From the NCBI GenBank assembly GCA_963827605.1, contig CAWHBK010000001.1:372001-436000 (forward strand): DNA of 64,000 nt, read 5' to 3'. Shown here piece by piece: positions 47,583 through 58,127 of the stretch. This stretch comes from DSYU01 sp963827605 (GTDB lineage: Bacteria > Chloroflexota > Anaerolineae > Anaerolineales > Anaerolineaceae). The notes beneath the pieces were generated by a model that made no database searches, was not told where the DNA came from, and was given only the letters and a program-made list of their open reading frames with translations. The translations under genes and the position numbers were made by a program. Within the stretch, counting starts at the first letter, position 1, and every line of letters begins with the position of its first letter.

Positions 47583-48222
47583 CTAGAAGTGCAGACCTTC
47601 CGCGCCGCGGGAGATGTTGTCCAGGAACTCCATGCGCGTGGCCATGCTGTTGCGGAATGCCCCCAGCATCGCGGATGTGGTCATGCGCGCATCGTGTTTG
47701 CGCACACCGCGCATCATCGAGCACATGTGCAGCCCTTCCATCACTACAGCCACGCCCATGGGTTGGAGCGTCTCATTGAGAAAATCGGCCACCTGGCGGG
47801 TCATGCGCTCCTGCACCTGCAGGCGATGCGCAAACATATCCACAATGCGCGGGATCTTGGAAAGGCCAATCACCCGTCCGTGCGGAATATAGGCTACGTG
47901 AGCACGCCCAATAAATGGCAGCATGTGATGCTCGCACAGGCTGTAAAATTCGATGTCGCGGACGATGACCATTTCATCGTATTCTTCTTCGAACAGCGCA
48001 TCATTTACCAGCGCAACCGGGTCCACCCGGTAGCCTGAGAGCAGTTCTTCGTACATGCGCGCTACCCGATCGGGCGTGCGCTGCAAGCCCTTCGCGATTT
48101 GGGTCTTCGCCAAAAGCGTGTAACATTTTTGCCACGCTGTCGCGAATGGTCTCCTGATCAATCCCCACACCAGGCAGCAGCGCTGCTGCTTCGTAAAGCG
48201 AATTATCATCTATGTGATCCAT
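47583..48222 (-). CDS. folE: GTP cyclohydrolase I, one frameshift
   Basis: About 213 residues from ATG 48222 (ribosome site GGGAGGG). One extra base near 48085 splits it; without it the chain reads FGEDPNREGLQRTPDRVARMYEELL. The zinc Cys and His are in LCEHHMLPFIGRAHVAYIP, with the second Cys in GLHMCSMMRGV. The enzyme makes dihydroneopterin triphosphate from GTP, the first pterin step, and is convergent with folB-folK, making a compact folate locus. Confidence 0.93.
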
Positions 48223-48240
48223 CTGGAAATCCCTCCCTCT

Positions 48241-48275
48241 AAAAAAAACCAGCCGGCGGCTGGATATTTTTTATA
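48241..48275 (-). terminator. Terminator after the isoprenoid genes
   Basis: CCAGCCGGCGGCTGG (48249-48263) forms a 6-bp stem; on the minus strand it is followed by eight T. Confidence 0.8.
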
Positions 48276-48304
48276 TTTAAGTAATAGTTATCTTAATTAT
48301 ATCA

Positions 48305-49337
48305 CTAGTTTTTACGCTTCAACAGCATATGCGTAAGCTCTTCCAACGCCCGAGAGGCATCGCTGGCGCAAGCCGTCTGGCTGTGAGCAACGGCTTTCTC
48401 CAGGGCGGTCATGGCTTGCGCGGTCAGGCGCTCGGCTGTTTCGAGCGTATACGCATAGGCGCCCTCTTGCTCCAACATCTGCGCCAGGTGCGGAACTTCC
48501 TCCGCGGTGATGATCCCTTGCTCCCAACGGCGGGCAAAAGCGCCCTGCCTGGCAAGGGCATACACGACCGGAAGGGTCTTTTTACCGGAAACCAGGTCGC
48601 TTTCCGTGGACTTGCCGGTCAACACCACGTTGCCCCAGATGCCCAGCCAATCGTCCAGCACCTGGAACGCCAGGCCAAGCGAATAGCCGTACTCGCGGAA
48701 TGCATCCCGGCAGATCTCGTCAGCGCCGGCAGACAATTGCACCCAGTTCCGTACAGCAGCTCAGAAGCGCTGATGTTTTGCCGCCAATCATGGGCCAGTA
48801 CGCAGCTTCGGGAAGAATCGTCTGTTTCTCATACGAGATATCCAGGTACTGCCCTTCGGTGAGGCGCAGGCAGGTTTGTTGAATGATGCGGCTGACCAGG
48901 AGAACCTCCTGCGCTGGCAGAACCTCAGCCAGATCCTGAATAGCCAGGAAGGAGAGCGTAAACATCACGTCCCCACTGTTGATGGCCTGGGGCGCGCCCC
49001 ACCTGACCCACACGGTGGGACGGTTGCGGCGCAGCGGGCTGTTGTCTTGAATATCATCATGGATCAGGGAAAAGTTGTGCAGCAGTTCAACCGCAGCGGC
49101 GGCGGGCAGCGCATCCTGCCAGTTCCCTCCCGCGGCCTGAGTGCATAGTAAAACCAGCAGCGGGCGGATGCGTTTCCCCTGCGCTTCTGGGCCGGCTCCC
49201 TCACCCTCCCAACCCATATGGTAGGTCAGCATCGCGCGCAGTTCCGGATACTCTTCCTTCAAGGAACGATCGATAAATTCCTGCAGCCGGGTTTCAATAG
49301 CGGGTCGCATCACCCGCAAATATTCTTGTAGGTTCAT
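48305..49337 (-). CDS. Polyprenyl (E-type) diphosphate synthase, one frameshift
   Basis: About 344 residues after repair near 48740. First aspartate-rich motif: LIHDDIQDNSPLRRNRPT. Second: FQVLDDWLGIWG, in which the third Asp of DDxxD is replaced, as in some family members. KGKRIRP-like AQGKRIRPLLVLL binds the diphosphate. The enzyme chains isopentenyl units to prenyl diphosphates for quinones, carotenoids or lipid carriers; product length cannot be told. It lies just downstream of the IPP isomerase gene on the same strand. Confidence 0.88.
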
Positions 49338-49389
49338 GGCTCACCTGGCTTCGGTGTAGATTAGTGGAGTTTGCTGTAACTGATTAAGG

Positions 49390-50408
49390 TTAGCGGCCCC
49401 GGCCGCGAACATGGCATATTTGCAGCTCCCGCCGGACTTCAGCAATGGTCTGAAGGGTATCTTCAAACGAGAGCGCCGCCGCCTTGAGGAACGGACCGGC
49501 CATCCCCCCCAGACTGGCGCCCATGGCAATGCACTTGGCAATTTCCACGCCGCTGCGCAGCCCACCGGAAGCAAATACGATGATTTGTGGGGCAACCCGC
49601 CGGACCGCTTCAATCGACTCGGCGGTTGGGATTCCCCAACTGCGGAATGCGCCAGCTACCCGCGCCAGGCTTTCATTTTGGTGGCGATACTTCTCCACCT
49701 GTGCCCAGGAGGTCCCCCCCGCCCCGGCGACATCGATGGCAGCTACACCCGCATCGGCCAACAAGCGAGCGGCTTTTTCGGAAATACCCCAGCCAACTTC
49801 CTTGGCAATCACCGGAACCGGCAGCGCCCGGCAGACCGCCGCGATCTTGTCAACCAACCCGGCAAAGCGGGTATTGCCTTCTGGCTGTACGGCCTCTTGT
49901 AGCGCATTCAGGTGCAGGATAAGCGCGTCAGCTTCGATCATCTCCACGGCGCGCTTGCAGTGATCGACGGTAAAGCCGTAATTTAGCTGAATCGCGCCAA
50001 GGTTGGCCAGCAGAAGGATATCCGGAGCATAGCGACGCACCCGGAATGTTTCGGCAGACGCTGCATCTTCAAACGCCACTCGCTGCGAACCCAACACCCA
50101 TAACAATTCTGCGTTTCTTGGGCCGCTTCAGCCAGGATGCGGTTGATCTGGCCTGCCTCAGCCGTCCCGCCCGTCATGGACGAGATTAAGATGGGAGCGT
50201 TGACCCGCTTTTGAAATATCGTTTGCGAGAGATCCACTGCGTCCAGATCCATCTCCGGGAGCGCCTGGTGGATAAAACGATACTGCTCCAGGCCGGTGGT
50301 TAAGGCGGAGCGCACATCTTCTTCCAGGTTTATGCGAATGTGATCGCTTTTTCGCGAGGCAGTGCTTTCAGATTCAAGCGTGTTCTTCGTTTTGGCAGTT
50401 TCGGACAT
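49390..50408 (-). CDS. fni: Type 2 isopentenyl-diphosphate delta-isomerase, two frameshifts
   Basis: About 339 residues from ATG 50408. FMN/NADPH-dependent isomerase that interconverts IPP and DMAPP. The N-terminal SRKSDHIRINLEEDV and APILISSMTGG, and the C-terminal LNALQEAVQPEGNTRF, VPVIAKEVGWG, AGAGGTSWAQVE, FASGGLRSGVEIAKC, are characteristic. Two nearby frame changes (about 50115 and 50090) together restore MGVGSQRVAFE. It starts the isoprenoid operon, divergent from the acyl carrier protein gene. Confidence 0.9.
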
Positions 50409-50551
50409 TTTTCCCATCAATCAGAAGCTCTATATTTCACACCCCAGGAGGGGGAAAGGTGTTATCAGAGTATACCAAATTTCCTGAGAATACAATCCCA
50501 TCGAAATCTTGTAAAAAGCCAGTAGGAGGATGGAAGAAAGCGCTTTTAACC

Positions 50552-50579
50552 TTGACAGATTACTCAGGAACGTTACAAT
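50552..50579 (+). promoter_or_regulatory. Sigma-70 promoter of the acyl carrier protein gene
   Basis: Perfect TTGACA (50552-50557) and TACAAT (50574-50579) with a 16-base spacer. Confidence 0.78.
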
Positions 50580-50618
50580 TTCCTATAACCTTTCGAATCT
50601 ATTCCAGGAGGCATTATC

Positions 50619-50858
50619 GTGAGTGACACTTTGGAGGATGTGAAATCTGTCATCGTTGACGTACTCAAGATTGACGGCAGTGGAATCTCCCCGGAAACGC
50701 GTTTTATTGAGGATCTTAAAGCGGATTCAATGGATCAATTTTTCCTGATTGATGGTTTCTGCGAGAAATTTAATATTACTATTTCGGACGAAGAAGCCCG
50801 TAACATTCGCTCGGTTCAGGATGCAGTTTCCTATATCGACGGCGCCAAGACAAAGTAA
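50619..50858 (+). CDS. Acyl carrier protein
   Basis: 79 residues from GTG 50619 (ribosome site CCAGGAGG). The pantetheine Ser is in LKADSMDQFFL, with the usual helix pattern before (RFIEDLKAD) and after (ISDEEARNIRSVQDAVSYI). Length is typical. The motif is DSMD rather than DSLD, and the following residues are less acidic than E. coli ACP, so it may be a specialised carrier rather than the main fatty-acid ACP. It is transcribed alone between a strong promoter and a strong terminator. Confidence 0.9.
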   Translation: MSDTLEDVKSVIVDVLKIDGSGISPETRFIEDLKADSMDQFFLIDGFCEKFNITISDEEARNIRSVQDAVSYIDGAKTK

Positions 50859-50868
50859 GAACCAGGCT

Positions 50869-50907
50869 AAAAAACTGGACGGGAATTTGGCCGTCCAGTT
50901 TTTTTAT
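50869..50907. terminator. Terminator between the ACP gene and sucD
   Basis: 14-bp perfect stem (50869-50882 with 50891-50904), A-run before and T-run after, so it can act on both convergent transcripts. Confidence 0.92.
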
Positions 50908-50915
50908 TTAACCCT

Positions 50916-51780
50916 TTATGCCAGCAGCTCGGCAATTTCTTCCGGGTTGCGCGCTACCCGCACCCCGGCTGCTTCAAGCGCACGAACCTTGTCGCTGGCT
51001 GTCCCGGCGCCACCTTCGATGATCGCGCCGGCATGCCCCATCCGTTTGCCAGGCGGGGCACTCTGACCGGCGATAAATGACGTCACCGGTTTGCTCATTT
51101 CCGTGTCGATAAAAGCGGCTGCTTTTTCCTCGTCTGTGCCGCCGATTTCACCGATCAAAACGACGCGGTTGGTATGCGGGTCGGCCTCAAACAACGCCAG
51201 AACATCAATAAAATTCGTGCCGTTGACCGGGTCACCGCCAATCCCCACGCAGGTGCTGGCGCCCATGCCGCGCAATTTTAATGCATACAGCACTTCATAG
51301 GTCAATGTGCCAGACCGGGATACGATGCCGATATCGCCTGGGATGGCAATCTTATTGGGAATAATGCCAACCTTGGCCTCGCCTGGGGTAAGCAAGCCCG
51401 GGCAGTTTGGGCCGATCAGGCGCACCTTTTTCTGATCCAGGTAGCTGCGCACGCGCATCATATCCTGAACCGGGATCCCTTCGGTAATGCAAATAATCAA
51501 GGGGATTCCCGCATCCGCCGCTTCGTACATCGCATCCGCAGCGCCCCGGGCAGGCACAAAAATGATACTGGCATTGGCGCCAGTCATTTCCAGCGCCGGT
51601 TTTCACCGTATCAAACACCGGCACTTTACCATCCAGAACCCATTCACCGCCTTTTCCTGGGCGGATGCCGCCAACAACATTGGTGCCATAGGCCAGCATT
51701 TGCTCGGTATGGAACAAGCCCTCGTGACCGGTAATGCCCTGTACCAAAAGACGCGTGTTTTTGTCAACGAAAATGCTCAT
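50916..51780 (-). CDS. sucD: Succinyl-CoA synthetase alpha subunit, one frameshift
   Basis: About 287 residues after removing one C near 51598, which joins VFDTVKTA to LEMTGANASIIFVP. CoA-binding start: LLVQGITGHEGLFHTEQML and GKGGEW. The phosphohistidine is in RMGHAGAIIEGGAGTASDK. SucCD interconverts succinyl-CoA and succinate with ATP or GTP. sucD follows sucC by 28 bases on the same strand. Confidence 0.94.
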
Positions 51781-51808
51781 TTCAGGTTCCTTATTTGGTC
51801 ACGATCCA

Positions 51809-52955
51809 TTAAGCAGCGTGAGCGGCTTTTGCAATTTCGACCGCCTTGGAAGCTGCATCGACAAGCGTCTCAGCCGTCATCATTTTGGCGTCCGCCAGCA
51901 GACGCAGGCCTTCTTCGGCATTGGTGCCAACCAGCCGGGCAACCATGGGCACATTCGCTTTAACCTCCTGCAAAGCAGCCAGTACACCTCGCGCCACCTC
52001 GTCACCGCGTGTGATGCCGCCGAAAATGTTAAACAAAACCGCCTTCACCTTCGGGTCGGCCAGAATGATGCGCAGCGCCGCGGCTACTTTTTCGGAACTT
52101 GCCCCACCGCCAATATCCAGGAAATTGGCCGGCTCACCGCCACACAGCTTGATGATATCCATCGTCGCCATTGCCAGGCCGGCGCCATTGACCATACAGC
52201 CAACGTTTCCATCCAGGTTGATGTACGACAGGCCATATTTACGCGCTTCCACTTCTAATGGATCCTCAGCACCCAGGTCGCGAATCTCGTTCAAGTCTGC
52301 GTGGCGGAATAAGGCATTATCGTCCACGATCATTTTTCCATCCAACGCTACCAGCCGTTTATCTGTCGTGATCACCAGCGGATTAATTTCTGCCAGAGTG
52401 GCATCATTTTCCGTGTACGCGCGCCACAACCCATGCGCAATCTCGCCAAATGGGCGCCAGTATTCCCGTGGCAAATCGATACTCACCGCAATATCGCGCG
52501 CCTGGTAATCGCGCAGACCCAGAAGCGGATCGATATACATTTTGATGATTTTCTCCGGCGTCGTTGCGGCCACTTCCTCGATATCGACCCCACCGGCAGC
52601 CGATGCCATCATCACCGGCCGGCGCGCCGCCCGGTCATTGGTGATCCCCAGATAGATTTCTTTGGTGATCCCAACAGCTTCATCGACAAGGACCTTGCGC
52701 ACCGGCAGGCCTTTAATATCCATGGCAAGCACCAGCGGTCGCCAGGTCGGCTGCTTCTTTGGGAGACTTTGCCAGGCGGATGCCGCCAGCTTTTCCGCGC
52801 CCGCCCACCAATACCTGCGATTTAATGACCACGCGCCCGCCCAGCTCTTCGGCGATGTTCCGGGCCTCATCCGCCGTACTGGCTACCCGTCCGCGTGGGA
52901 TCGGAATGCCATATTTTGCAAATATTTGTTTCGACTGGTACTCATGTAATTTCAT
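51809..52955 (-). CDS. sucC: Succinyl-CoA synthetase beta subunit, one frameshift
   Basis: About 382 residues from ATG 52955 (ribosome site GGAGTGGG). ATP-grasp domain: MKLHEYQSKQIFAKYGIP, VIKSQVLVGGRGKAGGI, AEINPLVITTDKRLVALDGK; CoA-ligase domain: GCMVNGAGLAMATMDII, FNIFGGITRGDEVA. One extra base near 52738 splits it after EAADLATA. Forms the enzyme with sucD downstream. Confidence 0.94.
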
Positions 52956-53085
52956 AAATTTCCCACTCCTTCGGGGTGTTACCCAGCAATGGATGCGCGG
53001 CGCAGAATACCCGACAGGGTAAACCTGTACTACGCATATCTTTATTATACTTTACCTCGTACCGTGAAATTAAAATTGTAGAAGG

Positions 53086-53180
53086 AAGCGGATGGTTTTG
53101 CGCTGCTATGTCTGCCAAAACCATCCGCTTTATATTTACACGTCATCTAAATAGATCATCCGGGCAAATTATTCCGGATG
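53086..53180. terminator. Two hairpins between sucC and the SPFH gene
   Basis: A 15-bp perfect stem (53086-53100 with 53116-53130) and a 7-bp CATCCGG/CCGGATG stem (53157-53163 with 53174-53180). T-tracts are weak. They lie just past the SPFH stop and probably end that minus-strand operon. Confidence 0.65.
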
Positions 53181-53182
53181 CT

Positions 53183-54242
53183 TTAGCCTTTTAAGAAAGC
53201 TTCTAAGGCATCCCGGCTGATGCGGTAGGCAGCTCCAATCTTCCTGGCTTTCAGGTCTCCAGCCTGTATGGCTGCAACCACATCCTCTTCCGAGACGCGC
53301 AGGATATTCGCCGCTTCGGCAGGGGTCATGATATCGGGGATGCTGGCCGCTGAAGGGCTGCTGCCCGTAGCCCCGCCTTGAGCGGGCTGCCCAGGGCGCC
53401 CGGCATTTTGCAAGGAGTTGGCGATCACGTTGCCAAGCCCCATGCCAGCGCCAATCCCGGCAGTCAGACCAGCGCCGCCGCTCTGGTTCTGCGCCGCGTC
53501 GCGCAGCGCGTCCGCTGCCTGCAGCTGGGTGTAGGTCTGCATATCCAGCATGCCCATCGCGCGCAGTTCTTCCGCCGATTTCTCATACGGTTTGAGGTTG
53601 GCAATATAGAAGGATTTGAGCGTCAGGCCAATCGCGGCGAAATCATCCTGAGCCTTGGCGCGCACGCCGGCGCCCAATTCTTCGGTCAGGCCAATCAATT
53701 CGACCACACTGCTTTTCGCCGTTGTCTCGCCCAACAGATCCTGGAGCTTTGGAGAGCAGCATGGTGCGCAGCCGGTTTTCAATATCCGCGGTGCGGTAGA
53801 CACCCTGCGCGCCAACGATCTGCGTAACAAACTGCTGCGGGTCATTGACCTGGAAGCTGTACGAGCCAAAACCCTGCAAAAGCGCCACGCCCAGCCCCAT
53901 GCCCGGGTTGCGGACGATGATTGGCTGCGGGGTGCCCCATTTGCGATCGGCAAATTCGCGCAACGAGACAAAATAAACTTCTGCCGTAAACGGCGTGCGG
54001 TCGTTGAAGACCTTGCCAATAAAGTCAATCAGCACCGGAATGTTGGCGGTCGTGATGGTATGACGGCCAGGGCCAAACACATCCAGCGCTTTCCCATCGC
54101 GGAAGAAAACGGCGCGCTGTGATTCGCGCACGATCACCTGCGAGCCGATGCGCAGATCCGCTACCCCGGCTTCAGGAAAGCGATGGACAATTTCATCCAG
54201 CATTTCGCTGGGATATTCAACAACATCAAAAATTCTGGCCAT
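53183..54242 (-). CDS. SPFH/YdjI-like protein with C-terminal excisionase-type HTH, one frameshift
   Basis: About 352 residues after repair near 53752. The body is an SPFH/virion-core-like domain: VIVRESQRAVFFRDGKALDV, GPGRHTITTANIPVL, WGTPQPIIVRNP, GFGSYSFQVNDPQQFV, followed by helical and Gly/Ala-rich segments. The last 55 residues (DIMTPAEAANILRVSEEDVV, IGAAYRISRDALEAFLKG) match an excisionase/MerR-like helix-turn-helix. No membrane helix is seen. Related proteins accompany phage-shock-like membrane stress systems. It forms a pair with the helical protein 45 bases upstream. Confidence 0.8.
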
Positions 54243-54287
54243 AGTCTAGCTCCTTTTCTTATTTGTAGTACAAATCACAGCAGAACG

Positions 54288-54831
54288 CTACGGGGCAGGC
54301 GTTCCCGCCGCTTCAGCGCCGCCCAGGATTGCCTCTGAGCGCTTCTGGAAAGCCTCTACGCTTGCTTGCGCCAACGTGGTCAGATGGCGAATGGAGGCCG
54401 GCAAGCCATCGGTGCCTAACGAAGCTTCAACATTATCGATTGCCCGAGCAACTTCATCAACCAGGCTGAGCAGCCAAAGATCGTACTGGTAGAGCTTTTC
54501 TAGCTCTTCCGAATTGATTTTTACAGCATCAAAGAAGCCAGCATAGCCGTAGGAAGCCGTCCGAACGCGGTCAATGAACTGGCGCAGCTTGATTGCCGCG
54601 CCTTCCAGATCATCCACATATGCCAGCCCACCCTGGCTGATCAGATCGCGCTGCAAGCGCAGAAATCCGCTGCCACTGTTCCTCATAACGGGCCGCTACT
54701 GTTTCGCGCAGCAGCTTATCCGCCGCGCGGCGTTGTTCGCGATCAAAGTAGCCATTGAATCCTGGAAGCTTGCCGAGGAGTTTTCCAAAGACATCCTGCT
54801 CTTCTCGGATTCGACCTAAAATGTCGCTCAT
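54288..54831 (-). CDS. Helical protein of unknown function, one frameshift
   Basis: About 180 residues from ATG 54831 (ribosome site AGGAGAA). N-terminal LGRIREEQDVFGKLLGKLPG and FDREQRRAADKLLRETVA are amphipathic; the C-terminal two thirds continues in the next frame (change near 54674) as RLQRDLISQGGLAYVDD and ELEKLYQYDLWLLSLVDEVA. Predicted mostly alpha-helical. I do not recognise a named family; being paired with an SPFH protein suggests a membrane-stress role (inference). Confidence 0.65.
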
Positions 54832-55231
54832 GATTTCTCCTATTTTGAACCTTTTTGCTTGCATCATTCGGTGTGGCGGGGTCCCCGCCCAACCTGACAT
54901 GTTACCCTATCTGGTTTCCGGCTGAAAATTCCGATCTCTGGTAAATTATAGCCGGAAACATGTACCAGAACAATACGAATAAGCCAGTCTAGCATACAAC
55001 GCTAACTACGCATCAACCCATAGAGAATCTCTTTATTATTGCACTTTATTCAGTCCGGTATATCCATCACGGGATAAGTATATATAAATGATAATTATTG
55101 GTATATTTAGAATGATTTTATTGTTATGTCTCCGTAAATTTTTGCTGTTGAATTTTTAGGATATTCATATATAATATAGTTACGTTCCACAAAGGAACCA
55201 AATGAATAAGGCGAGAAAGGAGGTGAAAACC
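54832..55231. other. 400-base A/T-rich gap before the tad operon
   Basis: No gene seen. The right part is markedly A/T-rich compared with its surroundings and carries the pilin promoter. The left part should hold the promoter of the minus-strand helical protein. Confidence 0.5.
55148..55175 (+). promoter_or_regulatory. Sigma-70 promoter of the tad operon
   Basis: TTGAAT (55148-55153) and TATAAT (55170-55175), spacer 16, in A/T-rich sequence. A small TTCC-ACAAA-GGAA hairpin follows near 55185-55197. Confidence 0.6.
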
Positions 55232-55426
55232 ATGTTATTCGCTCCAAAAGAAAAAGGTCAGGGTTTGGTTGAGTATGCATTAATTCTTGTTTTGGTTGCT
55301 GTCGTTGTGATCGTTATTCTTGCACTACTTGGCCCAGCAATCGGCAATATCTTCTCGAACATCATGAAGCAGCATCTAAGCTCAAAAAACCTTTGCTACA
55401 ATCGTCTAGACAAAAGGAGGCCCTGA
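55232..55426 (+). CDS. Flp/Fap-type pilin, head of the tad operon; probable C-terminal frameshift
   Basis: Start ATG 55232, ribosome site AAAGGAGGTG. The pilin core GQGLVEYALILVLVAVVVIVIL and LGPAIGNIFSNIM is nearly identical to the copy at 26929. As read, the tail runs 20 residues longer and into the terminator hairpin. Dropping one A at 55367-55368 gives a natural end Met-Ser-Ser-Ile and a stop at 55379, matching the length of the other copy. Prepilin peptidase would process the basic leader. The copy here heads the assembly genes, so it is probably the main pilin. Confidence 0.88.
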   Translation: MLFAPKEKGQGLVEYALILVLVAVVVIVILALLGPAIGNIFSNIMKQHLSSKNLCYNRLDKRRP

Positions 55427-55446
55427 AAATGGACCTCCTTTTGTAT
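55412..55446 (+). terminator. Terminator or attenuator after the pilin gene
   Basis: AAAAGGAGG (55412-55420) pairs with CCTCCTTTT (55434-55442). Placed between pilin and assembly genes it would give much more pilin than machinery mRNA. Confidence 0.8.
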
Positions 55447-55578
55447 AATTTTGTAATATTTATAGGGATTTTACGTTTACTTTACAAAACTGTTCGTGTA
55501 TTTTTGCAACTCTTCTGTAAGCTTTTGACGTATAATTTAAACACTGCAAGTTATACAACATTTAACCAGGAGGCATAC

Positions 55579-56786
55579 ATGGCTACAGGACGCCGCCGCG
55601 GAAGGGCGATTTTTTACATTGCCTTTATCCTGATCCTGATCCTTGTTTTAGTTGTGGTGGTAGCGCGTTTTAACCCGCTGGCCAAGCAAGGTGAAAATCA
55701 GGTCGATAGTCAAAGGCTGCCATTACATTACAAGCGACCCAAGGATACGGTTGATATTGTTATGACCACCCAGGATGTTCGGCGAGGTCAGATATTGGAC
55801 GAGGAACTTACTTGCCCTTGTTCCAATCCCTCGAGACAGATTTTACCGATGAGGTATTCTTCAACGAAAATGGAAGACCTGGATCGGATCGCGGGCAAAA
55901 TTTGATCTGCGGGCCCACACTCCGCTGACAAAAGCCCTCGTGTTCTCCGTCAAGGAGACCGGTTCTGTCCCTTCATTTGAAATCCCAGCCGGTAAGGTGG
56001 CCATCTCGGTGCCCGATTAGCAAGCTGTCATCGGTTGCATATGGCCTTCAGAAGGGCGATCACGTCAACGTGATCGTCATCATTGCTGATGGTTGACCTC
56101 GACACAAACTTCCAGTCCAGGCTTCCAAACCGGACAGGCGTTGTGATTGCTCCTGGCCCGATTGATGATAACCAGACCTATGTGACGGCCCTTTTGAATC
56201 AGCCCTGAGGAATACAAGGTAAATGACATTGCTGCCTATTCCTATATGGGCCGGATCGAAATCGACCCGACAATGAACAACCCGGTGTACGTTATTCCTG
56301 GTGAGAAGCAGCGGCCGCGTTTGGTCAGCCAGACCTTGATCCAGGATGTTGTCATCCTCCAACTGGGTACGTTTACCAAGGTCGCCGACCAGGCAGCACC
56401 CCTCGCAGCGCCAATCACGCAGCCGGGTGACCCAACGCCTACCCGCGCACCGGTTACTACAAACACCACCAGGCAGCAGCCAGCAGCAGAGACCACCCAG
56501 CTTCCCGATGTGGTCACCCTGATTGTTTCTCCGCAGGATGCCGTGACGCTGAATTACCTGATGTTAGCCGGTGTCAAACCTGAATATGGTGCTGCGCAGC
56601 GCTGGTGATAGCGAAGTCAAGAACACCGAAGCGGTTACCCTACAGTTCATCCTTGACCAGTACCAGATCCCCAATCCGGCAAAACTGCCCTATGGTCTGG
56701 AGCCTGGCATGGAGACGTTCCCTGAATTTATCAAGCCATTCCCGGAGCCTGCTATACTGGCGACGCCAACGAAAGCAAATCAATAA
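55579..56786 (+). CDS. cpaB: Flp pilus assembly protein CpaB/RcpC, at least seven frameshifts
   Basis: About 400 residues after repair, starting at ATG 55579 (ribosome site CCAGGAGG). One N-terminal membrane helix (IFYIAFILILILVLVVVV), an SAF domain (TTQDVRRGQILDEE and ALVPIPRD), then RcpC-type sequence (AGKVAISVPISKLSSVAYGL, KGDHVNVIVI) and LIVSPQDAVTLNYLMLAGVK near the end. Frame changes near 55810, 55843, 55899, 56013, 56091, 56205 and 56579 each restore the family sequence. CpaB supports pilus assembly in the envelope. The density of breaks matches metH. Confidence 0.82.
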
Positions 56787-56855
56787 ATCCTAAATTTAAT
56801 GGTAAGTCTGCTACGCCTGCCAGTTTGTCCAGTCGCATAAGCTGATGGAGAGGGT

Positions 56856-58090
56856 ATGTCTGTCCAAGAAAAAATTAAAGTTTTAATTGTAGATGACATT
56901 GCCGAAACGCGTGAAAACATTCGCCGGATGTTGCAGTTTGATAACAATATTGAAGTTGTCGGAACGGCCCGCACAGGGAAAGAAGCCATTGCAGCTTTCT
57001 CAACAGGTCAAACCGGATGTCATCGTCATGGACATCAATATGCCCGACATGGATGGCATTACCGCAACCCAGGAAATCAAGAAAAAAGCTGCTTACATTC
57101 AGGTCATTATCCTCTCCGTACAAAGCGATCCCAGTTATATGCGCAGGGCCATGCTGGCAGGCGCACGCGACTTTCTAACCAAACCGCCCATGATCGACGA
57201 GCTCACCGATGCTGTCCGGCGAGCGGGCCTCCTGGCACAAGAAGAGCGCAAGAAAAACGAGCAAGTCTTTACCGCGGTACCAGTTGATGGACAAAAATCC
57301 GCCCCTGGTTCAGCGATGAATTTAGGGAAAGTGCTGGTCGTTTACAGTCCTAAGGGGGGGACTGGTCGAACGACGATCGCGACCAATCTGGCAATTGCGC
57401 TTCATAGCGAAGACTGTAAAGTAGCTCTGGTAGATGGCAATCTCCGCTTTGGCGATGTAGCCGTTTTCCTAAATGAGCAGGGCAAGAACACGGTGCTTGA
57501 CCTGGCTTCCCGCGTGGATGAGCTTGACCCGGATGTGGTTCGTGAGGTGATGGTTACGCACCGTGCTTCAGGGGTGGATATTCTGGCAGCCCCTCCCCGA
57601 CCAGAGATGGCGGATAAGGTATCAGGCGAACAGTTTTCAAAACTGCTGAACTACTTAAGGCGCATCTACGCATATATCATAGTCGACACGGCGTCTGATC
57701 TCACTGAGAGTGTTCAGGCAGCCCTGGATGTCGGCGATCTTGTCATTCTGATCACTACACAAGATATTCCGGCGATCAAAAATGTGCAATCTTTTCCTGT
57801 CGCTAGCTGATGCGACGGGAATCCGGCGCAACCGGATTCTGTTTGTGATGAACCGTTTTGATAAACGGATCGCGATCACTCCAGAGCGAGTAGGTGAAAG
57901 CATGCGCCAGGAAATTGTTGTGGTGATCCCGTTTGACGATCGAGTTGTCAGTTATTCAGTCAATCGGGGTATCCCGTTTATGCTGGACAACAATAAAACG
58001 CAACCTGTGGGCAGGAGCATATCTCAACTTGCAGAGTTGGTGCGTGAGCGAATTACCAAGTTGGCGCAAGAGGCTGCCGAAAAAGGGTAA
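56856..58090 (+). CDS. cpaE: CpaE-like pilus protein: receiver plus ParA/MinD-type ATPase, two frameshifts
   Basis: About 411 residues after repair near 56990 and 57790. The N-terminal receiver domain keeps the acidic pocket (VLIVDDIAETRENI), the phospho-Asp in VIVMDINMPDMDG and Lys in FLTKPP, so unlike many CpaE proteins it may be phosphorylated. The ATPase has the deviant Walker A (YSPKGGTGRTTIATNLAIAL, where the signature Lys is present and the usual GKT Lys reads Arg), LVDGNLRFGDVAVFL and IIVDTAS. CpaE localises Tad machinery. It lies between cpaB and cpaF. Confidence 0.87.
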
Positions 58091-58127
58091 CCACTCACCC
58101 AAGTTTTGATCAGGAAGTGAGGACGGT

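Noticed and set aside
48700..48862. Short plus-strand frames in the isoprenoid region
   Set aside because: They are antisense shadows of polyprenyl synthase, with no start signals or family similarity.
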